The translations under genes and the position numbers were made by a program. From Deinococcus humi (GTDB lineage Bacteria; Deinococcota; Deinococci; Deinococcales; Deinococcaceae), in NCBI RefSeq assembly GCF_014201875.1, contig NZ_JACHFL010000016.1, positions 1 through 64,000 of the forward strand: a stretch of DNA of 64,000 nt, given 5' to 3'. Each line of letters starts with the position of its first letter. Position 1 is the stretch's first letter. Positions 27,144 through 35,755 of the stretch are shown one piece after another. The notes under the pieces are model-generated. The model was not told the DNA's origin and searched no databases. It worked only from the letters and a program-made list of their open reading frames with translations.

Positions 27144-28583
27144 TCAGGGCTGAAGGAGACCCACCAGTCCGTAGATGCCCGAGTCGCCGACGACCACGAT
27201 GCGGCCGTCCGGCAGGGTCGCCATCCCGCGAATCATCTCGGTGAAGCCGTTGCTTGCGCCCAGCACGCTTTTGCCCCCACTCCCGAAGGCCGCATCGAGC
27301 GTGCCGTTCGCGTTGTAGCGCACCACCGCCGCGTCCGTCTTGCCGTCGGGACTGGTTGTGTAGCCCGCTGCGAGCAGCTTGCCATTCGGCTGCATCACGG
27401 CGGCATTCGCGCCCGCGTGCCCTGTCCCGACCACCGTCGTAACTTTGCCCCCGCTCCCGAAGGCCGCGTCCACCGTACCGTCCGGGAAGAGTTTTGCCAC
27501 TGCAAATCGGGATAAGCCCGCCGAATCGAAAATCTGACCTGCCACCCCGATGCGGCCTGCGGAAGCGTTGTACTGCACTGCCCGGGCCACCGTATCGCCC
27601 GTGCCGAAGCTCAGGCCGAGGATGCCGTCGCCACCCCCGAAGCTGGGGTCGAGCGTGCCGTCCTCCTTGTAGCGGGTCAGGAACATGCGCTGAATGTTGT
27701 TGTGCTTCGCCCACCCCGCAACCAGGGGCCGCGAGTTGACCATCGTGACCGCCGAGGAACTGGCGCCGCCCTCCGAGTTGGGGAGCGTGAGGTAGTGCGC
27801 GCCGTCCCCACTGAAGCTCTTGTCGAGCTGGCCTGCGTTCGTGTACGTGGCGATGGTGGGCCGCATCGGGCTGGAGTTGACGTACCCGCTGGTGAACACC
27901 CGGTCGGGCGCCACCGCGATGTCGTTGGCGTTACTGAGGACGTTGTCGTTCCCCATCGTCGTCTGCACGATCCCCGTCGAGTTCCAGCCGCCGTCGGCGG
28001 AGCCGTCGCTGAGCTTGAAGGCCTCCACGAACTGCTGGCGGGTCCTATACACCGTGCTCGAGGAATCCTCCACCTCCTTTCGGGCGCTGCCCGAGACGAG
28101 TACGCGGTTTCCCTGGATCGCCACGCCCGTCACAGTGAACTCGTGCGGGCTGTTGCCAGTCACGATATGGTAGGTGGCCGGGCAAATTGCGCACTGCCAC
28201 GACGTGCTCTGGTAGATCTCCTGGAGCTTGCGCCAGCCCATCTTGGCAAAGGTGGGGTCGAGCGAGCCGTCTGGCAGGACACGGGCGACAAAGCCGAAAT
28301 AGCCGCCGTACGCCCCGCTTTCGCGCCCCTCGCCAACGATGAGGATCTTGCCGTCGGCCTGAACCGCCACGTCACGGACGCGGGTATAGAGGTCTCCGAA
28401 GTACAGGGCCTTGAGCATCACGAATGAGCCCGGCTTCGGCGTGATGGTTTGGGCGGTCATGTTCTCGGGGGTGCCCTCCTGCACCTGCGAAGCGGGCAGG
28501 GCAGGGGACGGCGCCATTGTGCCGCAGGAGGCGAGGGCGGCGGTCAGAGCGAGGAGCGGCAGGGATCTGAGGAGGTGCGGCAT
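27144..28583 (-). CDS. Delta-60 repeat beta-propeller lipoprotein A
   Basis: A 479-residue exported lipoprotein. The signal peptide ends in a lipobox (LLALTAALASC). The rest is a set of delta-60 repeats, each with a DGSLDPTF-like turn: DGSLDPTFAKMGW, AGQLDKSFSGDGAHYL, DGTLDPSFGGGDGIL, DGTVDAAFGSGGKV and NGTLDAAFGSGGKSV, interleaved with DGKILIVGEG-type strands. These repeats build beta-propeller-like proteins whose ligand is unknown. AAGGAACGACC before the ATG at 28583 fixes the start. It lies 70 bases after the globin A gene on the same strand and has a clear paralogue at 30-31.5 kb; the two share lipobox, repeat order and phrases such as SDGS, GDRVLVSGS/GNRVLVSGS. Confidence 0.88.
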   Translation of the reverse strand: MPHLLRSLPLLALTAALASCGTMAPSPALPASQVQEGTPENMTAQTITPKPGSFVMLKALYFGDLYTRVRDVAVQADGKILIVGEGRESGAYGGYFGFVARVLPDGSLDPTFAKMGWRKLQEIYQSTSWQCAICPATYHIVTGNSPHEFTVTGVAIQGNRVLVSGSARKEVEDSSSTVYRTRQQFVEAFKLSDGSADGGWNSTGIVQTTMGNDNVLSNANDIAVAPDRVFTSGYVNSSPMRPTIATYTNAGQLDKSFSGDGAHYLTLPNSEGGASSSAVTMVNSRPLVAGWAKHNNIQRMFLTRYKEDGTLDPSFGGGDGILGLSFGTGDTVARAVQYNASAGRIGVAGQIFDSAGLSRFAVAKLFPDGTVDAAFGSGGKVTTVVGTGHAGANAAVMQPNGKLLAAGYTTSPDGKTDAAVVRYNANGTLDAAFGSGGKSVLGASNGFTEMIRGMATLPDGRIVVVGDSGIYGLVGLLQP

Positions 28584-28654
28584 GGTCGTTCCTTTTGGGC
28601 TGGGTGTGAGGAGGCGGAGAGCCGGGGTCTGTCGGAGGTGGAGACGCGGGAGAT

Positions 28655-29104
28655 TCACCGAATCCCCCGCATGACCGGAAGGGACGGGGGGACAGGAGCC
28701 CCCTGGGCAGCCACGCGCATCTCGCCCGAGAGGAGGGCATAGGCGGCGCTCCAAGCCGCCTGAACCTCTGACGTGAACGCCTCGCCAAGTCCCTGCTTCA
28801 GCGTCCACAGCAGCGCGCTTCCCACGACCTCGTAGTGCTCGTCGCGGACGCCGTACCCGCCGTGCCGCCGTCCCAGTTCGCGGACGGCTGGAAGAATGGC
28901 GTCTGGGGTTCGCAGGCCGCGAACCACCAGACCGAGCGCGGTCATGAGCTTGCGACCCTGCCCGCTCAGGTCGTGCGGAAAGAGGAGGCGCAAGTCTGGG
29001 TCCAGCTCGAACAACCGGGCGTAGAAGAGGCGAGAGGCGTCCTCTGCGATCGGTTCTACAAGGCAGAAGGTGGATTGCACGAGGGCGGTCTGGCGACTGT
29101 TCAT
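28655..29104 (-). CDS. Single-domain haemoglobin (globin A)
   Basis: A 149-residue globin of the flavohaemoglobin/Vitreoscilla-type fold without the reductase domain. The A-helix TALVQSTFCLVEPIAEDASR, FYARLFELDPDLRLLFP, the E-helix GQGRKLMTALG with a Gln (Q49) at the distal site, and RRHGGYGVRDEHY with the proximal haem ligand H81 are plain. It should bind oxygen, nitric oxide or act as a haem sensor. It precedes the delta-60 lipoprotein A gene in the same operon. Globin B at 35 kb has the same ligands and a matching layout. Confidence 0.88.
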   Translation of the reverse strand: MNSRQTALVQSTFCLVEPIAEDASRLFYARLFELDPDLRLLFPHDLSGQGRKLMTALGLVVRGLRTPDAILPAVRELGRRHGGYGVRDEHYEVVGSALLWTLKQGLGEAFTSEVQAAWSAAYALLSGEMRVAAQGAPVPPSLPVMRGIR

Positions 29105-29335
29105 ATCGGGCTCCTTTTGATGCGTTCAATGCTGAGGGCACGGTAAGCGGAGTGCCGTCACCGCCCCGTCATCGCGCAGGAACAGCACCCTCACCCGGGT
29201 TTGCCCTCGTGTGCGCAGGAGCGGTGGTGCGGCATGTCGTGCCAGGTGCCCTTCACAAGGTTCCAGCGGCGGCCACTTCACCCTTTGGACAGGCGAAAAC
29301 GCAGGCTTAGAGTGGGGCGGGTTCCAGGGAGAACG

Positions 29336-29798
29336 TTCCTAGCAAGTGAACGACGTGGAGGGCAACGCTCCTGATAGGGCGCCTGAACTTCAGTCGGCCT
29401 GCTGCATGACGTCACCCCAGAGCCGCAGGGCAGGTGTCAAATGGTGTCGCCATGCTGGGGCAGGGACAGTGGTTCGGGTGTGCTGGTGCAGGTTCGAGAC
29501 CCGGGCGTCCCTCGCCCTACACGCCCGGGTCCGTCGTCCCACCGCGAACAGACGAGTCCCCTCCCGGTGGTGCGGTTTCTCGGTGAGTCAGGGTGCACAT
29601 TTGATGTCAATTGCCGCTTTTTTCTCGTGGCTGACGGTGATCCCGCACTCAATCAGCACCGCCTGGACGTCTCGCTGGCTGAGGGAGAAACGGTGATCCA
29701 GCCGCAGGGCCCAATTGATGACGCCGAGGAAAAACAGTGGCGCCAGCGGCTTCCGGTCAGGCACAGCTCAGCAGCTTACTGGCGTTGAGTTGCCAGAA
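29336..29798 (-). mobile_element. 463-bp internally deleted IS6 derivative, copy A
   Basis: Read on the minus strand it starts with TTCTGGCAACTCAACG, carries the transposase N-terminus (WALRLDHRFSLSQRDVQAVL), then jumps to the arginine-rich C-terminus and ends near TTCCTAGCAAGTGAACG inverted, an imperfect terminal inverted repeat. All three catalytic positions are missing. Copy B at 61269-61731 has exactly the same length and the opposite orientation. Internal deletion with conserved ends is the structure of a non-autonomous element. Confidence 0.75.
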
Positions 29799-30044
29799 AC
29801 CCACCGACTCCTTCAACAGGTGGGGCGGGGCAACCACTTCCGCTTTATACGGCTTACATCCTGTCCAGGACGTCAATGATGCTCATAATCATTGAACTGC
29901 CGATCAGTTGCCAAAACCATCTGGCGTCACTGCCGGGACGGCTCGGGACGGGCGCAATGACGGGGTGGTGACGGCCCCCCCGGCACACTCCGGGCAGTCG
30001 AATCGACCCGGCAGAGCGCCGAACCGGTTGAGGACACCAAAGGA
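29799..30044. promoter_or_regulatory. Upstream region of the delta-60 B / BTAD unit
   Basis: Spacer between IS6 copy A and lipoprotein B. The promoter should lie here. GAGGA at 30030 and AAGGA at 30040 are both candidate ribosome-binding sites for starts at 30045 and 30051. Confidence 0.3.
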
Positions 30045-31529
30045 ATGCCTGTGCCACGACCCATCCAGATTACCCCCGTCCTGGTTCTTACCGTCGCCCT
30101 CGCCTCCTGTGGAATGAACGCGGTGCCCACGTCCCCGACGCCGGAACTCCAGCAGGAGAGGACCGGCGGCCCCGCGCTGAGCAGCTTGGCCGTCTCCTCC
30201 GGCGCTCTCAAGTACGTCAAGTCCTACTCCTTCGGCACTGGCTACACCCGCTTCCGCGATGTGACGCGCCAGAGCGACGGCCGCATCCTCGTGGTGGGCG
30301 AGGGGTATGACGCCGCCACAACATCCTCGAAAGCCGGGTACTTCGCCTTCGTGGCACGCTTCACCGCCGCCGGCTACCTAGACACCACCTTTGCCAAGAC
30401 GGGCTGGCGCAGGCTCAACGTGCCCGTCCGCAAGAAGAGCTGCTACGGCGTCCTGAGCCACGTCTGCACGTCCACCCAGGCGACGCGTGACGGCAATTCC
30501 CCCTACGAGTTCCGCGTGGGCGGCGTGGCCCTGCAGGGCGACCGGGTGCTCGTCTCGGGCAGCGTGCGCCGGGAGAACACGACCACCATGAACGGCATTC
30601 CGATCACCGGCACGGAGTACGAGGACGCGCACCAGCAGGTCATCGAGTCGTTCAAACTCTCCGATGGCTCTACCGACTGGGCGTTCGGTGCCCAGAACAC
30701 CGGCTACGCGATGACGGTGATGCAGGACGACCACACCCAGAGCCATATCAACGACCTCGCGGCGACGGGTACCCGGGTGTTCGGCGCCGGGTACGTCAAC
30801 ACCTCGCCCATCCGGGGCATCGCCTCGGTGTACACGGCGGGCGGCGTGCTCGACAAGAGCTTCAGCGGGGACGGCGCCTATGGCCTCAACGTCCCGAACG
30901 CCAACGGGGGGGTCAGCCTCGGCGGCGTGACCATGATGAACGCGCGGCCCCTGATGGTCGGCTGGGCGAAACAGAACGGCCGGATGCGCGCGCTCGTCGC
31001 CCGCTTCACGGAGGACGGGCTGCCTGATCCCACCTTCGGGGGTGGAGACGGCCTCAAGGGTCTGGAGTTCGGTGCCGGGGACAGCGCCGCCTACGCCGCG
31101 CGTTACAACGCGGCCAGCGACCGCATCGCCCTGGCGGGCCGCAGCGTGAACTCTTCTGCCAAGTGGAGTTTCGCCGTCGCCCGGTTGAGGCCCGACGGCA
31201 CCCCTGACTCGGCCTTCAGCGGGGACGGCCTGGTGACGACCGACTTCGGTACGGGGGATGACAACGCGACGAGCGTACTGATGAACGACAGCGGGCAAGT
31301 GTACGCTGGCGGGTACTCCACCCGCCCAGATGGAACGCGGGACTTCGCCATCGCCAAGTACGCGGCCTCTGGCGCCCTGGACACCACCTTCGGCGCAGGC
31401 GGCAAGACCACCCTCGACCTGGGTTGGAAGGACGACCTGATCCGCTCGATGGCATTCCAGTACGACGGCACCCTGATCGTGGTGGGTGAATCTGGCCCGA
31501 AGGGCATCATCGGCTTCGTGACCCCCTGA
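30045..31529 (+). CDS. Delta-60 repeat beta-propeller lipoprotein B
   Basis: A 494-residue exported lipoprotein with lipobox VLTVALASCG. It has five delta-60 turns (AGYLDTTFAKTGWRRL, GGVLDKSFSGDGAYGL, DGLPDPTFGGGDGLKG, DGTPDSAFSGDGLVTT, SGALDTTFGAGGKTTL). Position by position it matches lipoprotein A, including the KSYSFGTGYTRFRDV / KALYFGDLYTRVRDV opening and a Cys pair between blades 1 and 2 that could form a disulfide. The GTG at 30051 has better SD spacing than the ATG at 30045, so the N-terminus is uncertain by two residues. About 100 bases later the BTAD regulator begins on the same strand. Confidence 0.88.
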   Translation: MPVPRPIQITPVLVLTVALASCGMNAVPTSPTPELQQERTGGPALSSLAVSSGALKYVKSYSFGTGYTRFRDVTRQSDGRILVVGEGYDAATTSSKAGYFAFVARFTAAGYLDTTFAKTGWRRLNVPVRKKSCYGVLSHVCTSTQATRDGNSPYEFRVGGVALQGDRVLVSGSVRRENTTTMNGIPITGTEYEDAHQQVIESFKLSDGSTDWAFGAQNTGYAMTVMQDDHTQSHINDLAATGTRVFGAGYVNTSPIRGIASVYTAGGVLDKSFSGDGAYGLNVPNANGGVSLGGVTMMNARPLMVGWAKQNGRMRALVARFTEDGLPDPTFGGGDGLKGLEFGAGDSAAYAARYNAASDRIALAGRSVNSSAKWSFAVARLRPDGTPDSAFSGDGLVTTDFGTGDDNATSVLMNDSGQVYAGGYSTRPDGTRDFAIAKYAASGALDTTFGAGGKTTLDLGWKDDLIRSMAFQYDGTLIVVGESGPKGIIGFVTP

Positions 31530-31627
31530 GCCTGGCCGACTTGCGCATGGAGGCCGCGCCCCACCCGGGTGGCTGCCTCCCTTACGCCCACTTCCCGATC
31601 CGGTAAGCTGGACGACGGAGGTGGGCG

Positions 31628-34600
31628 GTGCAGGCGAGGCTCCTCGGAACTCCGTTGCTGGTCGTCTCGGGACAGGTGGTGCGCCCCCCCGCGCGCAAGT
31701 CGCTCGCCCTGCTCGCCTACGTTGCCCTCGCAGGTCTCACCCCGCGTGAGCGTCTTGCAGGCCTGCTGTGGTTCGACCTGCCGCCGGACGGTGCACGGCA
31801 CAATCTGCGGCAGGAACTGTACCGCCTGGGCCGCTCGGCCCTGTCGCCCTATGTGGTCGCCACCCCCGAGGCGGTCAGCCTCACACCGGAGGTGCGGGTG
31901 GACGCAGTCGACTTCCTGGCGCACGAGGCGGCAGGCGATTACGAGGCGGCTCTGGCGCTGTACGGGGGGCCATTCCTCGATGGCGTTGATCTCGACGGGG
32001 CGGAGGGGTTCGAGGAATGGCGGCAATCCCAGCGTGACCGCCTGACCCAGGCGTGGCGCCGCGCAATGAACGCACGCGCCGCCGCCCACGAGAGGGCAGG
32101 GAACCTGCGCGGAGCCCTAGACACGCACCTCGACCTGCTCGCCGAGGACGAGTTGCAGGAGACCCACCAGCGGGAGGCGATCCGGCTGCACCACGCGCTG
32201 GGCGAGCGGAGACAGGCCCTCGACCGCTTCGAGCGCTTCCGCGACTTGCTTGCCCGGGAGCTCGGCCTGGAGCCGCTGCCCGAGACGGTCGAGGCCGCAC
32301 TTGCCGGGCCAGTGAGAGTGGGGGCAGAAAACCTGGCATCCACCTCGGAGCCCATTGCGCTACGCCCGCCGCTCGTGGGGCGCGAGGACACCTGGGTTGC
32401 GCTGGAGGGGGTGACGGCGGGCTTGGCCCTGCTGGAGGGCGAGGGCGGCGTCGGCAAGACCCGGCTCGCGCTCGCCTTCGCGGCGTCGTTCGGCGTGCCA
32501 GTGGTCTGCCGCGCCCTGGAGGTCACCCGCGACACGCCCCTCGCCCCGGTTGCCGGGGCGTTGCGCGTTGCCCTGGAGGACGTTCGCGCCGCCGAACGGC
32601 TGCGGGCGCTGCAGGAGCCGTGGTGCGCTGAGGCCGCCCGCCTCGTGCCCGAGCTGGGGACAGGGACGCCGCTGCCCGATGAGAATCGGGCGCGCTTCCT
32701 CGAAGGCCTGACGCGCGCCCTGCTCGAGGCGGCCGGGCCAGACGGCGCCCTCGTTTTCGACGACCTCCAGTGGGCGGACGCAAGCACGCTGGAAGTGCTT
32801 GCGGGGCTCGCACGGCGAACCCAGACGTCAAACCGGCCTCCGCGGCTTCTCGCCACCGCCCGCACGCCCGACCTCGAACACTCCCCCACCTGCCGCGCGG
32901 CGCTCGACGGGTTGAGACGGGACGGCCTGCTCCACATGCTCCCGCTCGACGGCCTGAGCGAGGCCGAGGTTGGCCGCCTCGTGGGGGCGCTGTCCGGAAA
33001 TCCGGAGGCCGCCCTGTTCCCGGCTCGGCTGCACCGGGCAACCTCAGGCAATCCCCTGTTCCTGATGGAGACGCTGCGGTATCTGCACGCCACGGGCGTC
33101 CTGCGGATCGAGGGCGGCGCGTGGAGCACCCCCTACGACGACCAGACGCTTGACTATGCCGAGCTGCCCATCCCCCCCGGAGTGCAGGAGGCGGTGCTGC
33201 GCCGGGTCGAGGCGTTCGGACCGCTCGGGCGGCGCTTCCTTGATGCGGCGAGCGTGAGCGCGGAACCCTTCTTCCTGGAGGATCTGGCGGCGGTTGCAGC
33301 GGCCTCTGAGTGGGAAGCGTTGGAGACGCTGGAAGGGCTGACGCGCCGCAGCCTGCTGGAGGCCCGTGGGACGGGGTACGCCTTCACCCACGACCTCGTG
33401 CGACGCTCGGTGCGGGCGGCAATGTCCTCGGAAAGGGCGCGGCTGCTGCACCGCCGCCTCGCGGATGTGCTGGAGGCGCGGTCAGGCTCCCCAGCACTCA
33501 TCGCCGAACACCTGGAGGGGGCGGGGCGGCCCCATGAGGCGGCCCGCAGGCATGTCCAGGCGGCGGAAGCGGCCCGCGCCGTGTACGCCTACCGCCAGGC
33601 ATTCGACCACCTGGGTCATGCCCTGGCCGCCTCCCCGGTGCCCGAAGACGCCTTCGCGTGGCAGCTCCAACGGGTCGAGCTCTGCGTCCATCTGGACGAT
33701 CGTGAGGAGCGGGGGCGGGAGATCGACGCGTTGGCGGCTCTGGGCGCGCGGCTGGGCACCGCGGAGGCGCAGCTCACCGCCCTGATCCAGCGTGCAGCGT
33801 ACCTGGAAGATCTGGGGCGGCACGAGGAGATGGCCCGGCTGATGGCAGGGGCGTTCCCACTGCCACAGGTCTCCCCCGAGCTGCGGGCCCACGCCCTGCA
33901 CCTCGCCGGAACGGCCGAGGCAAATCTGCGGCGGCCCGCGGCGGCGGAGGCGCACCTGCGCGAGGCACTGGAGGTCTCGCCCCTCAGCAACTTGCGCCGC
34001 CGGGCCATCCTGGGCTCCCTGTTGCCCGGCCTGCTCGACGCCGGGCGTATGGACGAGGCGCAGACCCTGATTGAGGAGACCCTCGCCCTGGCCCGGGCCG
34101 CCCAGGACCGCCAGGCCGTCGCGCTCGTGCTCAACAGCGCGGCCCGCCTGGCGTTCCGACGAGGCGACCTCTCCGGGGCCGTCCGGGATCTGGAGGCCGG
34201 GCTGCGCGAGGCGCGCTGCATTCACGATCTGCGGCTGCACAAGGCCTTCCTGATCAACCTCATCCAGGTGCTGGTGCGGGCCGGGCAGCTTGACCCCGCT
34301 GTGGCCGCCCTGCAGGAGGGCCTCGACCTTGTGCACGACTCGGCAGATCCCAAGGTGGAGGCGGACTTCCAGCACCGCCTGGGTGACGTACAACTGCTCC
34401 GCGGGCGGCTGGGTTCGGCGCTCGGCGCGTATGAAGCCGCCTGCCGCTCGGCGGACGCGCTCGGCCAGCGCACCCAGCAACTCATCCGCCGCGTCAAGCT
34501 CGTCCGGTTACTGGTGAGCCTCGGCGACATCGCGGGGGCGCGGGTGGCGGCCGCTGACCTCACCCAGCTGATCGGGGCGGGCGAACACGAGGGGGATGCG

Positions 34601-35080
34601 CTGACGGGCCGCATCGAGAATGCCCGGGTGCTGCTGGCCGCTGGGGACCCAGGGGAAGCATTGCGCGAGCTGGACGGTGCCCCGGCGCCGGGCTCCTCAC
34701 CGGAGGGCGCGCAGGAGTGGCACGCCCTCCATGCCGAGGTCCTGCTCGCGCTCGGTCAGGCAGGAGAGGCAGCCCGAACGCTGGACAAAATCACGGAGGG
34801 GAGCCTGCGCCCACTTGTCCTCGCGCTGCGGGTCGAAGTGGCGCGGGTCCTGGGGGAGGACGTGGCCACCCCCCTGGTTGAGGTTCAGGCGGCGCTGAAC
34901 CTCGGCACCCCGCCCCCCTTGGAACGGCTCCGGCTGCACCTGCTGAACCCTGACGACCCGGGCGGTTCCGGCCTCGCGCGCAGCCTGGCAGCGACCCTGC
35001 CCCCCGAACGTCGCCCCGCCTTCCTGGCCTATTGGGGTGTGCCCGAGGTGGCGGTCCTAGAGAACGGGGCCCCCGCGTGA
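31628..35080 (+). CDS. Large BTAD-AAA-TPR transcriptional regulator
   Basis: A 1150-residue multidomain regulator from a GTG with GGAGG six bases upstream. Residues 1-90 form a winged-helix DNA-binding domain, 90-230 the bacterial transcriptional activator (BTAD) helical domain (FERFRDLLARELGLEPLPET). A STAND-type ATPase follows: Walker A GEGGVGKT at 271-278, Walker B LVFDDLQWAD around D378-D379. From about 560 to the end there are many TPR-like helical pairs rich in Ala-Leu-Glu. Such proteins sense a ligand through the TPRs and switch on target genes. Its stop overlaps the start of globin B (GTGA), and lipoprotein B precedes it, so these three are the natural targets. Confidence 0.9.
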   Translation: MQARLLGTPLLVVSGQVVRPPARKSLALLAYVALAGLTPRERLAGLLWFDLPPDGARHNLRQELYRLGRSALSPYVVATPEAVSLTPEVRVDAVDFLAHEAAGDYEAALALYGGPFLDGVDLDGAEGFEEWRQSQRDRLTQAWRRAMNARAAAHERAGNLRGALDTHLDLLAEDELQETHQREAIRLHHALGERRQALDRFERFRDLLARELGLEPLPETVEAALAGPVRVGAENLASTSEPIALRPPLVGREDTWVALEGVTAGLALLEGEGGVGKTRLALAFAASFGVPVVCRALEVTRDTPLAPVAGALRVALEDVRAAERLRALQEPWCAEAARLVPELGTGTPLPDENRARFLEGLTRALLEAAGPDGALVFDDLQWADASTLEVLAGLARRTQTSNRPPRLLATARTPDLEHSPTCRAALDGLRRDGLLHMLPLDGLSEAEVGRLVGALSGNPEAALFPARLHRATSGNPLFLMETLRYLHATGVLRIEGGAWSTPYDDQTLDYAELPIPPGVQEAVLRRVEAFGPLGRRFLDAASVSAEPFFLEDLAAVAAASEWEALETLEGLTRRSLLEARGTGYAFTHDLVRRSVRAAMSSERARLLHRRLADVLEARSGSPALIAEHLEGAGRPHEAARRHVQAAEAARAVYAYRQAFDHLGHALAASPVPEDAFAWQLQRVELCVHLDDREERGREIDALAALGARLGTAEAQLTALIQRAAYLEDLGRHEEMARLMAGAFPLPQVSPELRAHALHLAGTAEANLRRPAAAEAHLREALEVSPLSNLRRRAILGSLLPGLLDAGRMDEAQTLIEETLALARAAQDRQAVALVLNSAARLAFRRGDLSGAVRDLEAGLREARCIHDLRLHKAFLINLIQVLVRAGQLDPAVAALQEGLDLVHDSADPKVEADFQHRLGDVQLLRGRLGSALGAYEAACRSADALGQRTQQLIRRVKLVRLLVSLGDIAGARVAAADLTQLIGAGEHEGDALTGRIENARVLLAAGDPGEALRELDGAPAPGSSPEGAQEWHALHAEVLLALGQAGEAARTLDKITEGSLRPLVLALRVEVARVLGEDVATPLVEVQAALNLGTPPPLERLRLHLLNPDDPGGSGLARSLAATLPPERRPAFLAYWGVPEVAVLENGAPA

Positions 35081-35511
35081 CCCCCACCCCTTTCCTCACC
35101 GAGGCGCAGGAGGCGCTCGTGAGGGCATCGCTCGCCCGGCTCCTCCTCGACCCGGACGAGGCCGCGCGGGACTTTTACAACCGGCTCTTCGCCGCCGACC
35201 CGGACGTGCGGGCCCTGTTTCGCAACGGCCTGCACGCCCAGGGCCAGAAGTTCATCGCCACCCTTGACGTGTTCGCCGGGGACCTCTCCCGGTTCGGCGC
35301 GCTGCGGGCATCGGTCAGGCGGCTGGGCGTTCGCCACGCCGAGTACGGGGTGCGGCCCGAGCAGTACGCCACCGTAGGCGAGGTGCTGATGGAGACCCTG
35401 GAGGCGCGGCTAGGACCCGCCTTCACACCCGAGGTGCGGAATGCCTGGGCGCTCACGTACGCGCTCCTGGCCGGCGAAATGCTGGCGGGAGCGCCCGCCC
35501 CGAGGGAGTAG
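35077..35511 (+). CDS. Single-domain haemoglobin (globin B)
   Basis: A 144-residue globin starting at the GTG at 35077, which overlaps the stop of the BTAD regulator by four bases; this strongly suggests coupled translation. The proximal haem ligand is H87 in GVRHAEYGV, the distal position holds Gln (Q55 in HAQGQKFI), and FYNRLFAADPDVRALF and the TPEVRNAWALTYALLAGEM helix match globin A at 28655. It likely serves as the haem ligand-binding partner or output of the regulator. Confidence 0.88.
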   Translation: MTPTPFLTEAQEALVRASLARLLLDPDEAARDFYNRLFAADPDVRALFRNGLHAQGQKFIATLDVFAGDLSRFGALRASVRRLGVRHAEYGVRPEQYATVGEVLMETLEARLGPAFTPEVRNAWALTYALLAGEMLAGAPAPRE

Positions 35512-35755
35512 AAGGAAACGCCCTGGGCCCGAGCCGCTCGCTCCTACGCTCGCCTCCCGAACGGGCGAAATCAGAAACGCGCCCGCCTGCGGGCATGCCA
35601 CCGCCTGCTCCAGACTCAAGACCAGCCTGAGATTGCAGGGAACTCGCCATGTCACGCCCGTGTCACTGAGGCCCTGGCAAGCTGCCTCCACGCTGCGCCC
35701 ACCGCCGGAAAAGCTGGGACGCGGCTCCTCTCCCCCATTCCAGGAGTCTCAGAAG

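Noticed and set aside
29484..29500. GGTTCGAGACC, which looks like a tRNA T-arm
   Set aside because: It lies inside the IS6 derivative, the matching sequence in copy B is changed, and no acceptor, D or anticodon stems can be built around it.
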